A stretch of DNA of 64,000 bases from Nocardia araoensis NBRC 100135 (GTDB taxonomy: Bacteria > Actinomycetota > Actinomycetes > Mycobacteriales > Mycobacteriaceae), in assembly GCF_000308435.1 (NCBI RefSeq), contig NZ_BAFR01000107.1:1-64000 (forward strand). Direction: 5' to 3'. Shown in pieces: positions 26,345 through 34,559 of the stretch. The notes beneath the pieces are model-generated. The model ran no database searches, was not told the DNA's origin, and worked only from the letters and a program-made list of their open reading frames with translations. The position numbers and the translations under genes were made by a program. How positions within the stretch are numbered: the stretch's first letter is position 1; every line of letters starts with the position of its first letter.

Positions 26345-28474
26345 ATGATGAGCGAAAACATCGACCTGAACCAGGCCGCGCCCATCGAGGACGTTCTGGA
26401 AGCCGAGGCGCCGCACGCAACGGGGCAGCCCAGCGACCTGGATCGCAAGATCAACGAGCACTTCGCTGGCGCCGTGGTCCGCAAAGACCTGGTCAAGGCG
26501 GTCAAGGGCAACGCGATCGTGCCCTCCTACGTGTTGGAGTACCTGCTCGGTCAGTACGCGGCCTCCGACGATGAGGCCACGATCCGGGCAGGCATCGACA
26601 AGGTGCGAGAAATCCTGGCCCAGCATTACGTGCACCGCAACGAGTCCGAACTGGTCAAGTCGCGCATTCGTGAAAAGGGCCGCTTCCGGATCATCGACAA
26701 GGTGAGCGTCACCCTCAACGAGAAAGATGACGTCTACCAGGCATCCTTCGCCAACCTCGGAATCAGCGGAGTTCTCGTAGACCCGGGCACCGTCAACGCG
26801 AATCAGAAGCTGCTCGTCAGTGGCGTGTGGTGCCTGTGCGACATCGAATACTTCCACAGCGACGACCCCCGTGCCGTGCCATGGATTCTCGGCAGCTTGA
26901 AGCCGATCCAGATGTCGAACTTCGACTACCAGAATTACCTGGATGCGCGGGCGAAGTTCACCACGGACGAGTGGATGGATCTGCTGATCCAGTCTATCGG
27001 CTTCGACCCGGAGAAGTTCGGCCGTCGCGCCAAGCTACTCCAGCTCATTCGCCTCATCCCGTTCGTTGAGCGCAACTACAACCTTGTCGAGCTCGGCCCG
27101 AAGGGAACCGGCAAGTCGCACATCTACTCGGAGTTCTCGCCTCACGGCATGCTGATCTCCGGCGGAGAGGTCACCGTACCCAAGCTGTTCGTCAACAACG
27201 CCAACGGCCGCCTCGGGCTCGTCGGTTACTGGGACGTAGTTGCCTTCGACGAGTTCGCGGGCAAGAAGAAGCGCACCGACAGGGCGCTCGTCGACATCAT
27301 GAAGAACTACATGGCGAACAAGTCGTTCTCCCGTGGAGTCGAGACCCTCGGCGCAGAGGCATCGATGGTGTTCGTGGGCAATACCTCGCACACCGTGCCG
27401 TACATGCTCAAGCACTCCGACCTTTTCGACGAGCTCCCCGAGAGCTACCACGACCCGGCCTACCTCGATCGGCTGCACTGCTACATCCCTGGCTGGGAAT
27501 TCGACACGATCCGTGGCGACATGTTCTCCACCGGTTATGGATTCGTCGTCGACTACATCGCCGAGGTGCTCAAGTCGATGCGGGACCTCGACTATTCCGA
27601 CCGCTACCAGCCGCATTTCACGCTTGGCTCAGACATCTCGAGCCGCGACCGCGACGGCATCCACAAGACCTTCTCCGGTCTCATGAAGCTGCTCTACCCG
27701 CATGAGAAAGCCACCGCTGAGGAGATCGAGGAGATCCTGCGCTTCGCGATCGAGGGGCGTAAGCGTGTGAAAGACCAGATCCTGCGTATCGACGACACCA
27801 TGGTCGCCGTGAATTTCGGCTACCGGCCGCTGGCCGGCGAATGGACGGCCGTCACCACGCTGGAGGAAGACGAGTACCCGGGGCATTATCACCGTGGACG
27901 ACCGAGTACAGGGGACGTCGATGAGGGAGCTGCGGATCCGGCTACGCCGGCGACCGCGGCTGCTTCGGCTACGGTCAAGGAGGAGTTGTATCAAGGGCAG
28001 CGGGACTTCGTCGAGAACCAGCGCGGAGTCTCCTACGAGACCCTTCTCATGCCGTACCTGCGTGGTGCGACGGAGATCGAGTTGCACGACCCGTATATCC
28101 GGATGAGTCACCAGGGCCGGAACCTGGTCGAGTTGCTGGCTTTGATCGCGTCGGCGAAGGACCCTGCTGACGAGGTGTTGTTCAAGCTGTTCACCCTCCT
28201 CGAAGATGATCCTGACAAACAGAAGAAGCAGTTGCAGATGCTCCACCAGATCGTTCAGGGATCCGCCCAGCAGGGGATAAAGGTAGAAGTGGCCAAGGAC
28301 CCCGGGGGTCACGACCGCTGGATCCGCACCAACAATGGATGGCGCATCAACCTCGGTCGTGGTCTGGACATCTTCCAGAAGCAAGAAGGCGGCTGGTTCG
28401 ACTTCGGTAGTACCCGTCAGGAGTTCCGCCAGGTTCGCGCCTTCGGAGTGACGTACATCCGAGATGACGGCTGA
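26345..28474 (+). CDS. brxL: BREX AAA+ Lon-like protein BrxL
   Basis: 709 residues from the ATG at 26345 (a second ATG follows at once), preceded by AAGGGAG. The AAA+ domain has Walker A LGPKGTGKSHIYSEFSP near residue 255 and Walker B GYWDVVAFDEFAGKKK near 300, followed by ALVDIMKNYMANKSFSRG and VFVGNTS. The C-terminal half contains the Lon-like region and a low-complexity Asp/Ala/Thr linker near 520-545. BrxL is the type 1 hallmark and forms DNA-encircling rings needed for phage exclusion. It is the last gene of the operon. No BrxR-type regulator is obvious upstream, and the IS3 remnant lies there instead. Confidence 0.92.
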   Translation: MMSENIDLNQAAPIEDVLEAEAPHATGQPSDLDRKINEHFAGAVVRKDLVKAVKGNAIVPSYVLEYLLGQYAASDDEATIRAGIDKVREILAQHYVHRNESELVKSRIREKGRFRIIDKVSVTLNEKDDVYQASFANLGISGVLVDPGTVNANQKLLVSGVWCLCDIEYFHSDDPRAVPWILGSLKPIQMSNFDYQNYLDARAKFTTDEWMDLLIQSIGFDPEKFGRRAKLLQLIRLIPFVERNYNLVELGPKGTGKSHIYSEFSPHGMLISGGEVTVPKLFVNNANGRLGLVGYWDVVAFDEFAGKKKRTDRALVDIMKNYMANKSFSRGVETLGAEASMVFVGNTSHTVPYMLKHSDLFDELPESYHDPAYLDRLHCYIPGWEFDTIRGDMFSTGYGFVVDYIAEVLKSMRDLDYSDRYQPHFTLGSDISSRDRDGIHKTFSGLMKLLYPHEKATAEEIEEILRFAIEGRKRVKDQILRIDDTMVAVNFGYRPLAGEWTAVTTLEEDEYPGHYHRGRPSTGDVDEGAADPATPATAAASATVKEELYQGQRDFVENQRGVSYETLLMPYLRGATEIELHDPYIRMSHQGRNLVELLALIASAKDPADEVLFKLFTLLEDDPDKQKKQLQMLHQIVQGSAQQGIKVEVAKDPGGHDRWIRTNNGWRINLGRGLDIFQKQEGGWFDFGSTRQEFRQVRAFGVTYIRDDG

Positions 28475-28995
28475 CATCATTCCGAGATCAGAAACCGGAC
28501 TGGCCTAAACCGTGCAGGTTAGCCGTCATCGCTACCGGCTGTCTTTCAACAGATTTCTACAGAAGCGCGTGATTTGCCGCGTGCTCGGGCTGTTGAGCCG
28601 GGTGTCCGGCTGGGCTGCTCACGCTCGCCGAACTTCGTCGAGCGTGGTCACACCGGCGACCTCAAGGTGCTGGGCCGTCCCCCAAAGATGTTGGGCCCGT
28701 CCCCAATAGATCAGACCGATCGGTATTATAATTCTTGTTTGCCGGTGACCAGGATTTTCATCTGACCTGCACTTCCATGGCGAGTAGGCGGTCGTGGATG
28801 GTGTGTTTGTGTGCGCGGAAGTGGTCTTCGGGGCTTTGGCGGCGTGCGCTGCCGGTCCAGCAGGTGATGCGTTCCCAAGCGCGCCGCTTCACCGTAGTCA
28901 CGTTGCCTGATTCAGTGTGACATTAAGCCAGCTATGAACTCGGTGTCAGTGGCAGAGCCAGGTGGGCTGCGTCGCTCGGAGCTGCACTATGGGAT
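28475..28995. other. Region after BREX with no convincing gene
   Basis: About 520 bases without a credible complete gene. On the minus strand near 28890-28765 a short frame (WERITCWTGSARRQSPEDHF then AHKHTIHDRLLAMEVQ) looks coding-like, and may be a 45-codon remnant of an unknown gene. Two imperfect copies of a 20-base GGGCC-GTCCCC-AA motif lie near 28668-28712. GC drops around 28715-28740, perhaps an old insertion junction. Confidence 0.4.
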
Positions 28996-29196
28996 TCATT
29001 CCCACAATCGGGTGCACGGCAGTAGCGGCAGCAAGTCGTTGACCTCGTCGTCGATTGTGACGCTGAGTTTCGAGTCGGGGTAGCTGGCCGCGAGTGCGTC
29101 TGCGATATCTTGCGCTTGTTCGGCGGGTGCGCGGTAGTGCAAGTCGAGGCTGCCGGTTTCGATGTGGATGTGCCGGTATTCCCGGGTCTGATCCAT
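28996..29196 (-). CDS. 66-aa hypothetical protein
   Basis: From the ATG at 29196: MDQTREYRHIHIETGSLDLH, then APAEQAQDIADALAASYPDS and a C-terminus ending PCTRLWE. The pattern suggests two beta-strands followed by a helix and another strand, with no known motif. Its start lies 8 bases after the stop of the 69-aa gene upstream, so the two probably form an operon. No function can be assigned. Confidence 0.5.
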   Translation of the reverse strand: MDQTREYRHIHIETGSLDLHYRAPAEQAQDIADALAASYPDSKLSVTIDDEVNDLLPLLPCTRLWE

Positions 29197-29204
29197 GCGT
29201 CGAC

Positions 29205-29414
29205 TCACCGGGGCTTGGTGGTTGAGGCGATGACCCGGCCGGCTTCGATGAGAGTTCGAAGCGCCGCGTCCTTTCTGGGGCAGTGCTTGGCCCGGCAGGC
29301 CCGGTGGATCTGCATGACCTGGTGTGCTTGGTACACGGTGAAGGGAACTACGGGCGCCTGGTGCGCCTGATCCTGGCACATGGCGATCAGCTGGTACATG
29401 GCGAGGGTGTGCAT
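29205..29414 (-). CDS. 69-aa Cys-containing hypothetical protein
   Basis: The frame from the ATG at 29414 encodes MHTLAMYQLIAMCQDQAHQA, then HQVMQIHRACRAKHCPRKDA and LRTLIEAGRVIASTTKPR. Three cysteines, several histidines and a basic second half might bind metal or nucleic acid, but no known family is recognised. It is followed at once by the 66-aa gene and is divergent from the Nudix gene. Upstream in-frame codons exist, but the ATG at 29414 gives the most coding-like protein. Confidence 0.45.
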   Translation of the reverse strand: MHTLAMYQLIAMCQDQAHQAPVVPFTVYQAHQVMQIHRACRAKHCPRKDAALRTLIEAGRVIASTTKPR

Positions 29415-29713
29415 GCCGGTGCTCCGTTCGGGTCGCAATGAGAAGATGCACCCGGCACCGAGGGCTTTCGCCACCGGTGCACCCCTGTGGTGGACCAGTG
29501 CGCCTTCGCGAGCGGAGGGCGTCACCTGGGTACCGGGTGCAAGGCAACAGTCGCGGGTCCTGTGCTGCGGAGGTATTTCGATTCCTTCTGAGCCGATATG
29601 CGTTCGGCGTATGCCCGATCACGAGCCGCCGCAATAGGCTTCGGTTTCTTTCACCGACTATGTCGTTGAACTACCAGGTCAACCGATGGTTTGACGGAAA
29701 GGGGCATACCGTA

Positions 29714-30178
29714 ATGAGCGTGACGGCAGATTCCGATCACACTGCCAGGATGGAGCGGCACAAGGTCACCGGCGATGTTCATCTGTTGCTTCGCCGCGCC
29801 GATGAGGTGTTGTTCGGTCGACGCGAGAACACGGGATTTGAGGACGGGGCGTGGCATCTCCCGTCGGGGCATCTCGAGGCCGGGGAGTCGGTGGTCGAGG
29901 CGGTGGTGCGCGAAGCCGCGGAGGAGATCGGCGTACGAATCGAGCTTGCCGATGTGCAGTTCAGTCACGTCATGCACAACTCGTCCTCGGGCGGGCGTAT
30001 GGCTTTCTTCTTCACCGTGCGCTCGTGGCGGGGAGAGCCGACGAACCTGGAGCCGGACAAGTGCAGTGGACTCGACTGGTTCGCTATGGATGCGCTTCCG
30101 GACCGCATGATCAGCTACTGCCGGACCGCGATCCAGCACATTGCCAAGCAGGATCCATTCTCGACCTTCGGCTGGTAG
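29714..30178 (+). CDS. Nudix hydrolase
   Basis: 154 residues from the ATG at 29714, chosen for the GGAAAGGGG element just upstream; an ATG at 29660 would add 18 residues. The Nudix box is complete: GHLEAGESVVEAVVREAAEE followed by I-G-V matches GX5EX7REUXEEXGU. The fold is framed by VHLLLRRADEVLFGRRENTG and the C-terminal DWFAMDALPDRMISYCRTAI. Nudix enzymes cleave nucleoside diphosphates linked to other groups, using Mg2+ in the cytoplasm. It lies beside the radical-SAM/kinase-like cassette, convergent with it across a strong hairpin, and may clean up a nucleotide made there. Substrate unknown. Confidence 0.85.
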   Translation: MSVTADSDHTARMERHKVTGDVHLLLRRADEVLFGRRENTGFEDGAWHLPSGHLEAGESVVEAVVREAAEEIGVRIELADVQFSHVMHNSSSGGRMAFFFTVRSWRGEPTNLEPDKCSGLDWFAMDALPDRMISYCRTAIQHIAKQDPFSTFGW

Positions 30179-30376
30179 GTCCGAGCGTGCCGACGCAGTG
30201 GCTGTTTTGGAAGCCCGCGGCAAACGCTCCGCTCAGTTGTTCGCCCCATCAGCTGCGAATGTGACCGGATGAGCGGCCACTGCCCTTCGGACTCCAGCAG
30301 ACGACCGTGGCGGTGTCGCGGTCGGTTAACAGCGGAGGCGCTGGATAGGGCGCAGCGCGGTCGCTTGTGTCGGCAG

Positions 30377-30407
30377 GTGGGGTGTCGTGGTGTTCACGAC
30401 ACCCCAC
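30377..30407. terminator. Strong hairpin between convergent operons
   Basis: A perfect 13-bp stem (GTGGGGTGTCGTG, then its complement) around the loop GTGTT. It lies between the ends of the Nudix gene (30178, plus) and the cupin gene (30453, minus), so it can serve both strands. It lacks a U-tract, as is common in actinobacterial terminators. Confidence 0.65.
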
Positions 30408-30452
30408 AGCCGATTCTGACCAATGTTGTTCAGGGTGTCGGGCCTCGCGCTG

Positions 30453-31118
30453 TCAGAACAGTTGCCAGCCGTTCAGCTGTCCGATCAGTTCCTGGAGCCG
30501 CTGGGCACTCATTCGTTTCCGCTGGGCTTCCTCAGCGGTTTCACGGTTCGCGCCGGTTTGCCACCATGTGTGGCTGGTGTTGCGGTCCATGACGAGGAAG
30601 CGGTCTTTGACGGCGGGGCCGCGGATGACGAGTGAGACGGTGTACGGTTCGGCGACTACGGCGTGGACCATGCTGTGATGGAGGGCGTAGCTGGTGCCGA
30701 CGGGTTCTTCGCGCGCGTGCAGGACAGGCAATGTGTTGGGGTTGATGTGTTCGTCGAGTTCGGCGTTGCCGAACAGGTAGTGGCGGTAGTGGCCGCGCAG
30801 GATACGGCTGGCGTAGGACCAGCGGTGGTTGTGGGGGCGGTCGAAGTAACCGGGCAGAAAGACATGCAGCCGGACACGGACCCCAGATTCGCGATCGTCG
30901 AAGAGCACGATTTTGTCGAGAATGTCGTAGGCTTCGCACAAGGCCATCAGCTCTGTCCGGTTAGGTAGGTCGGTGAGCCGATGACGGATGGCCACCGGGT
31001 CGGTAGCGAGGGTGTCGAGTGCTGCGCGGCAGGTTTGTTCGACTTCGTCGATGTCTTCCCAGTCGATCTCACGCAGCTGGCCGACCGCGTGGTCCAGCGC
31101 GTCGGTGGGTCTACGCAT
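30453..31118 (-). CDS. Cupin-fold protein, last gene of radical-SAM cassette
   Basis: 221 residues from the ATG at 31118, which is preceded by GGAGGA inside the end of the radical SAM gene. The cupin core has VRVRLHVFLPGYFDRPHNHR with an H-x-H metal pair, SRILRGHYRHYLFG with further histidines, and the second-motif histidines in SYALHHSMVHAVVAEPYTVS. The shape recalls cysteine-dioxygenase-like cupins (metal-dependent oxygenases or isomerases), but the substrate residues cannot be judged. The N-terminal 60 residues are helical. It is tightly coupled to the radical SAM gene, so it probably acts on the same substrate or product. Confidence 0.7.
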   Translation of the reverse strand: MRRPTDALDHAVGQLREIDWEDIDEVEQTCRAALDTLATDPVAIRHRLTDLPNRTELMALCEAYDILDKIVLFDDRESGVRVRLHVFLPGYFDRPHNHRWSYASRILRGHYRHYLFGNAELDEHINPNTLPVLHAREEPVGTSYALHHSMVHAVVAEPYTVSLVIRGPAVKDRFLVMDRNTSHTWWQTGANRETAEEAQRKRMSAQRLQELIGQLNGWQLF

Positions 31119-31120
31119 GA

Positions 31121-32266
31121 CTATTCCTCCGGTTTGGCGCTGGATTTCCACAGTCGGCACACGGGCACGATGTCGTCGTAGGCGGTGCAGGAGGCTTGGC
31201 CCATAACGAGTTCTTCGGCGGGGCAGCCGCCGAGGCAGGCGGTGGCTTTGCATCCGCCGCAGGAGCTTTCGGCCAGAGCACTTGTGAACAGGTCGAATTC
31301 GTTGACGCCGTGGTTGAGTTGCACTTGGCCATCGACCATTTGGGCGAAGTGCAGGTCGGTGTCGAACAGGTAGGAGCAGATGTAGCAGCGGCCGTCGGGA
31401 AAGATTGAGATGCGGTCGAGCGTGCGGCCGATGCAGCCTTTGTAGCCCTCTGCGGCGTAGCGATCCATTTGGTCACGGCGGGCGTAGGTCGGCTGATACC
31501 AGACACGTGTCTTGAACTGGGTGGCGATGTCGGTGAGGCGGTCGCAGAAACCCACCCATTCCGGCGGGGTCATGGCCATGTCAGGGTTACCGTGGCCGGT
31601 GCCGATGGTCGAGAAGACGTGGAATTTGACCAGGCTGACACCAAGGAAGTCTGCGATGTCCAGCAGCTGCAGCACGTCGGGTTCGTTGGCATTGTTGACA
31701 GTGCAGATGATGCGGGTGTCGAAGCCGCGCTCGACCAGCTCGGCGGTTGTCGCCAGCGCGGCAGCGAAGGTCCCTTCGCCGCGGATGGCGTCATGGGAGG
31801 CGGCAGTGCCGCCGTCGAGGCTGACTTGGATGTAGGCGAAGTCGTCGGGCTGCAGTTGCCGGAAGCGGCGCAGGGCGGGTTTCTGGGCGTTGGTGGTGGT
31901 AATGACGTGCTCGTACCCCAGTTTCTTACTGAGCCGGATGACGTCGCAGTAGTGCGGGTGCAGGGTGGGTTCGCCGCCGAGTATGGTCAGTTTGCTGCCG
32001 CCGAGGCGCCGCCAGGTGGTGAGGGTGTCGACGATCTTCGATAGCGGCATCTTCAATGCTCGCTCCAGTCTTTCGCCCATGTAGCAGTGCTCGCAGCGCA
32101 GTTGGCACGCTTCGGTGATGTAGAGGTAGACGTTGCGGAACCGGCCATAGTTCACACGGTCGATGCGGTCGGGTTCGGGCACACCCGCGTTGCGATGCAT
32201 GCGGCCGTGGCCGTAACCGTCACCACTTCCGCGTGGGGTGGGGTTGGGCAGATCAACAGCGGTCAT
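31121..32266 (-). CDS. Radical SAM enzyme with SPASM-like C-terminus
   Basis: 381 residues from the ATG at 32266, overlapping the stop of the P-loop gene (ATGA). The [4Fe-4S]/SAM motif CxxxCxxC is in EACQLRCEHCYMGERLERAL. Further radical SAM elements are LTILGGEPTLHP (GGE), ITTTNAQKPALRRF and AYIQVSLDGGTAASHDAIRG. The C-terminus has extra cysteines of SPASM/twitch type (GCIGRT, GRCYICSY, SSCGGCKATACLGGCP), which would hold auxiliary clusters. Such enzymes often modify peptides (RiPPs) or make cofactors. No precursor peptide is obvious nearby. It is the central gene of the kinase-like/radical SAM/cupin operon. Confidence 0.88.
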   Translation of the reverse strand: MTAVDLPNPTPRGSGDGYGHGRMHRNAGVPEPDRIDRVNYGRFRNVYLYITEACQLRCEHCYMGERLERALKMPLSKIVDTLTTWRRLGGSKLTILGGEPTLHPHYCDVIRLSKKLGYEHVITTTNAQKPALRRFRQLQPDDFAYIQVSLDGGTAASHDAIRGEGTFAAALATTAELVERGFDTRIICTVNNANEPDVLQLLDIADFLGVSLVKFHVFSTIGTGHGNPDMAMTPPEWVGFCDRLTDIATQFKTRVWYQPTYARRDQMDRYAAEGYKGCIGRTLDRISIFPDGRCYICSYLFDTDLHFAQMVDGQVQLNHGVNEFDLFTSALAESSCGGCKATACLGGCPAEELVMGQASCTAYDDIVPVCRLWKSSAKPEE

Positions 32267-32943
32267 CGCACAGGACTCCGGGAAATGAGCAGCGGCGCAA
32301 GCAGGTCGGCTGCGCCGTTGATGGTGTGGGTAGTGTCGAGTTGGGTGAGTGGGATGTCGGCGCTGCGGAATGCGGCACGGATCCCAGCGGCGGTTTGGTG
32401 ATACCGCTGCGTCCTGGCGCGCAACAACCGCGGTGAATCCCCACGACGCGGATGCAACAGTCCGCCACAACGAGCACACGTCCACGGGTCATCCGCGGCG
32501 GCGATCGCCGGCAGGCGGGGATCGTTGATCGGATCGCGTTCGCAGTGATGGCACACCCTCCGGTTGCGGGCACGTTGAGTCAGCGTCTTGAGATCTGTCA
32601 CCACCTCGATGGCCTCGATATGACACGGCGTCAACGCCCACACCTTCGCCAAGAGCTGATCGACCTGCGCGGCCGAACCAGGGAAGTTGTCCAACAACAC
32701 CGTGTGGACGTCCGGGTCCTTGTCGATGGTGTCGAGATACGCCCGCAGCGCCGCTGCCACGGCGCGTTCATCGATCCAGCCGAGACGATCCGGACGCGCA
32801 GCGGTCGCTTCCAGCACCTCCGGGGAGACGTGCTCCCGCAACCGGAACACCTGACGCCCAGGTGCTGATCCGAGGCGCAGCGTGAGGGTTGTCTTGCCCG
32901 CGGCCGGCGGGCCGAAAATGGGAACGACTAGGGACAATGCCAC
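32263..32943 (-). CDS. Adenylate-kinase-like P-loop protein with zinc LID
   Basis: 226 residues from a GTG with a GGAAAGGGG ribosome-binding site. Walker A is IFGPPAAGKTTLTLRLG. LLDNFPGSAAQVDQLL matches the adenylate kinase DGFPR region. The LID-like part has four cysteines (VCHHCERDP and TCARCGGLLHPRR) followed by SPRLLRARTQRYHQ, as in zinc-bearing adenylate kinases. The order and spacing suggest a nucleoside-monophosphate-kinase-like enzyme whose catalytic arginines are partly changed. It is the first gene of the operon with the radical SAM enzyme and the cupin, which suggests a nucleotide or phosphorylated intermediate as substrate. Confidence 0.75.
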   Translation of the reverse strand: MALSLVVPIFGPPAAGKTTLTLRLGSAPGRQVFRLREHVSPEVLEATAARPDRLGWIDERAVAAALRAYLDTIDKDPDVHTVLLDNFPGSAAQVDQLLAKVWALTPCHIEAIEVVTDLKTLTQRARNRRVCHHCERDPINDPRLPAIAAADDPWTCARCGGLLHPRRGDSPRLLRARTQRYHQTAAGIRAAFRSADIPLTQLDTTHTINGAADLLAPLLISRSPVR

Positions 32944-33131
32944 GGCTTACCCCTTTCCTTAGCGGCGTTTTCGTGACCGAACCAGCGTCGGATCAGCACG
33001 GGAAAACGACCACGACTAGCAGGTATGCGGGATATGCATCGGACGTATAGTCGAAGCTGTCGAGTGGTTGGTAGATTCACGCGATCAAGCAAGGCGACAA
33101 CCCCAAAGTCGAACCTCGGGAGCGGCCCCCC
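32944..33131. promoter_or_regulatory. Divergent promoter region of cassette and HTH regulator
   Basis: 188 bases between the start of the P-loop/radical SAM/cupin operon (minus) and the HTH regulator (plus). A TATACG box lies on the minus strand near 33048-33053. Two-way arrangement suggests control of the operon by the regulator. No long palindrome was recognised. Confidence 0.45.
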
Positions 33132-34559
33132 ATGAGTCGGGTACCAGTGGCACGGCGCTACTGCGCCCGATGCGGAACCAGACTCAATGGTTACAACACT
33201 GATTCCCTCTGCGGTCCCTGTGAGGTCACTACGCGTAGCGCGCGCCTCGAGCCACCCGGTGTGCCCACCACGTTCTGGCAGACCGACCAGATACGCGATG
33301 CCCTCGCCACCTGGCATATGGGTCGCGTCATCTACGCGTATCGAACGCATCCCTTCCACGGTCGGCAGCTGCCCCAAGAGCAGGTAGCGAGCTGGCTCGG
33401 CCTCACTCAGGCGCAGCTGAGCCGGATTGAGAAAGGTCCGGCGCCTGAACAGCTATCGAAGTTGACCCGCTGGGCGCAGACGTTGAAAATCCCGGCCGAA
33501 CTGCTGTGGTTCCGTCTGCCGGACGGCGATGCGATGTCTGCGGAGGCAACCGACGGTGCCCGTCACAGCGCGATTGCGTTGGCGCGTTGGTTGATGTCGA
33601 ACGGCACTGGTTCGCTGCCAGTAGGCCTTGCCGGGGATTTGCAGCGAGTCGGTGAGGCTCTGGAGGATGCTCGTCGCTATTTCGACGGGTCAGTCGTGGA
33701 CTTCTTCCGCATGCAACTGACCCGATGCAAGACCGATGACGGATCGCTTGGACCGGCGGATGCATTGCCTCTGACCCTTTCCGTTCTCGAGGTGATCCGA
33801 CGACACTCCCGGGAGGTACGCCCGGACGTTCAGCGTGAACTGCTAACCGTCGGTGCGGACGCGGCGGAATTCGCAGGCTGGTTGTACCGGGATCTGCACG
33901 ATCCGGTAGCAGCTACCGTGCTGTACGACCGTGCGATGGAATGGGCCCAAGCGTCGGGCAACCTGCCCATGCAGGGCTACGTCCTGTTGAAAAAATCCCA
34001 GATGGCATACGACAGCCGCGATACCGGCACGCTGTTGACCCTGGCGCAAGCCGCCAAAGACGGGCCATGGCAGTTGCCCGGACGCGTGAAGGCTGAAGTC
34101 GTGCAACAGGAAGCGTTGGGCCTCGCTATGGTCGGCGAACCCCTCCGCGTGGTCGCTGAAACGCTCGATGAAGCCCAGCACCTCTTGAGCAGTGCACGAA
34201 ATATCGCTGATGAGCGTTTTACCAGCTATTTCAACGAGGCCACGTTGTTGGTTCGCTCGGCGTGCTGCTATACAGAGGCGGGCAAGCCGTCGATAGCCAC
34301 ACAACTGTTCAGCAAGGTGTTGGCCGGTGACGTGTTGTCACGTCGGGACGCAGGATTGTTCGGTGCCAGGCAGGCGAAAGCCTTCGCGTTGAGCGGAGAA
34401 CCGGACGAAGCCGCCCGGGTCGCTGTCGAATCAGTGGTCATCGCCCGCGAAACCCGCTCGGAGCGGACAATGAACGTCATCGTCGATGTCGTCCGTGCCC
34501 TCGACCCTTGGAACCACCGACCACAGGTGCGTCAACTGCACGACGCGCTACTGTCGTGA
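33132..34559 (+). CDS. Zinc-ribbon HTH (XRE-like) regulator with TPR-like C-terminus
   Basis: 475 residues. A small zinc-ribbon-like element opens the protein (YCARCGTRLNGYNTDSLCGP with the last Cys after it). Residues about 70-120 contain an XRE-type HTH (LPQEQVASWLGLTQAQLSRI, then EKG). The long C-terminus is all helical with TPR-like repeats (AATVLYDRAMEWAQASGNLP, TLLTLAQAAKDGPW, EARSACCYTEAGKPSIATQL). Large XRE-TPR regulators of this type are common in actinomycetes and respond to unknown signals. The divergent position suggests that it controls the kinase-like/radical SAM/cupin operon. Its 3' end overlaps the convergent hydrolase gene by 12 bases. Confidence 0.8.
   Translation: MSRVPVARRYCARCGTRLNGYNTDSLCGPCEVTTRSARLEPPGVPTTFWQTDQIRDALATWHMGRVIYAYRTHPFHGRQLPQEQVASWLGLTQAQLSRIEKGPAPEQLSKLTRWAQTLKIPAELLWFRLPDGDAMSAEATDGARHSAIALARWLMSNGTGSLPVGLAGDLQRVGEALEDARRYFDGSVVDFFRMQLTRCKTDDGSLGPADALPLTLSVLEVIRRHSREVRPDVQRELLTVGADAAEFAGWLYRDLHDPVAATVLYDRAMEWAQASGNLPMQGYVLLKKSQMAYDSRDTGTLLTLAQAAKDGPWQLPGRVKAEVVQQEALGLAMVGEPLRVVAETLDEAQHLLSSARNIADERFTSYFNEATLLVRSACCYTEAGKPSIATQLFSKVLAGDVLSRRDAGLFGARQAKAFALSGEPDEAARVAVESVVIARETRSERTMNVIVDVVRALDPWNHRPQVRQLHDALLS

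Noticed and set aside
15338-28474. Pgl (type 2 BREX) system
   Set aside because: BrxC and BrxL are present and the Pgl-type PglW kinase is absent, so the operon is type 1.
28512-28709. A 65-aa plus-strand frame after brxL
   Set aside because: Arg/Ser-rich with no motif and no ribosome-binding site; treated as non-coding.
32928-32999. A 23-codon peptide ahead of the P-loop gene as a RiPP precursor
   Set aside because: It overlaps the ribosome-binding site and start of the P-loop gene, and has no leader-core pattern.
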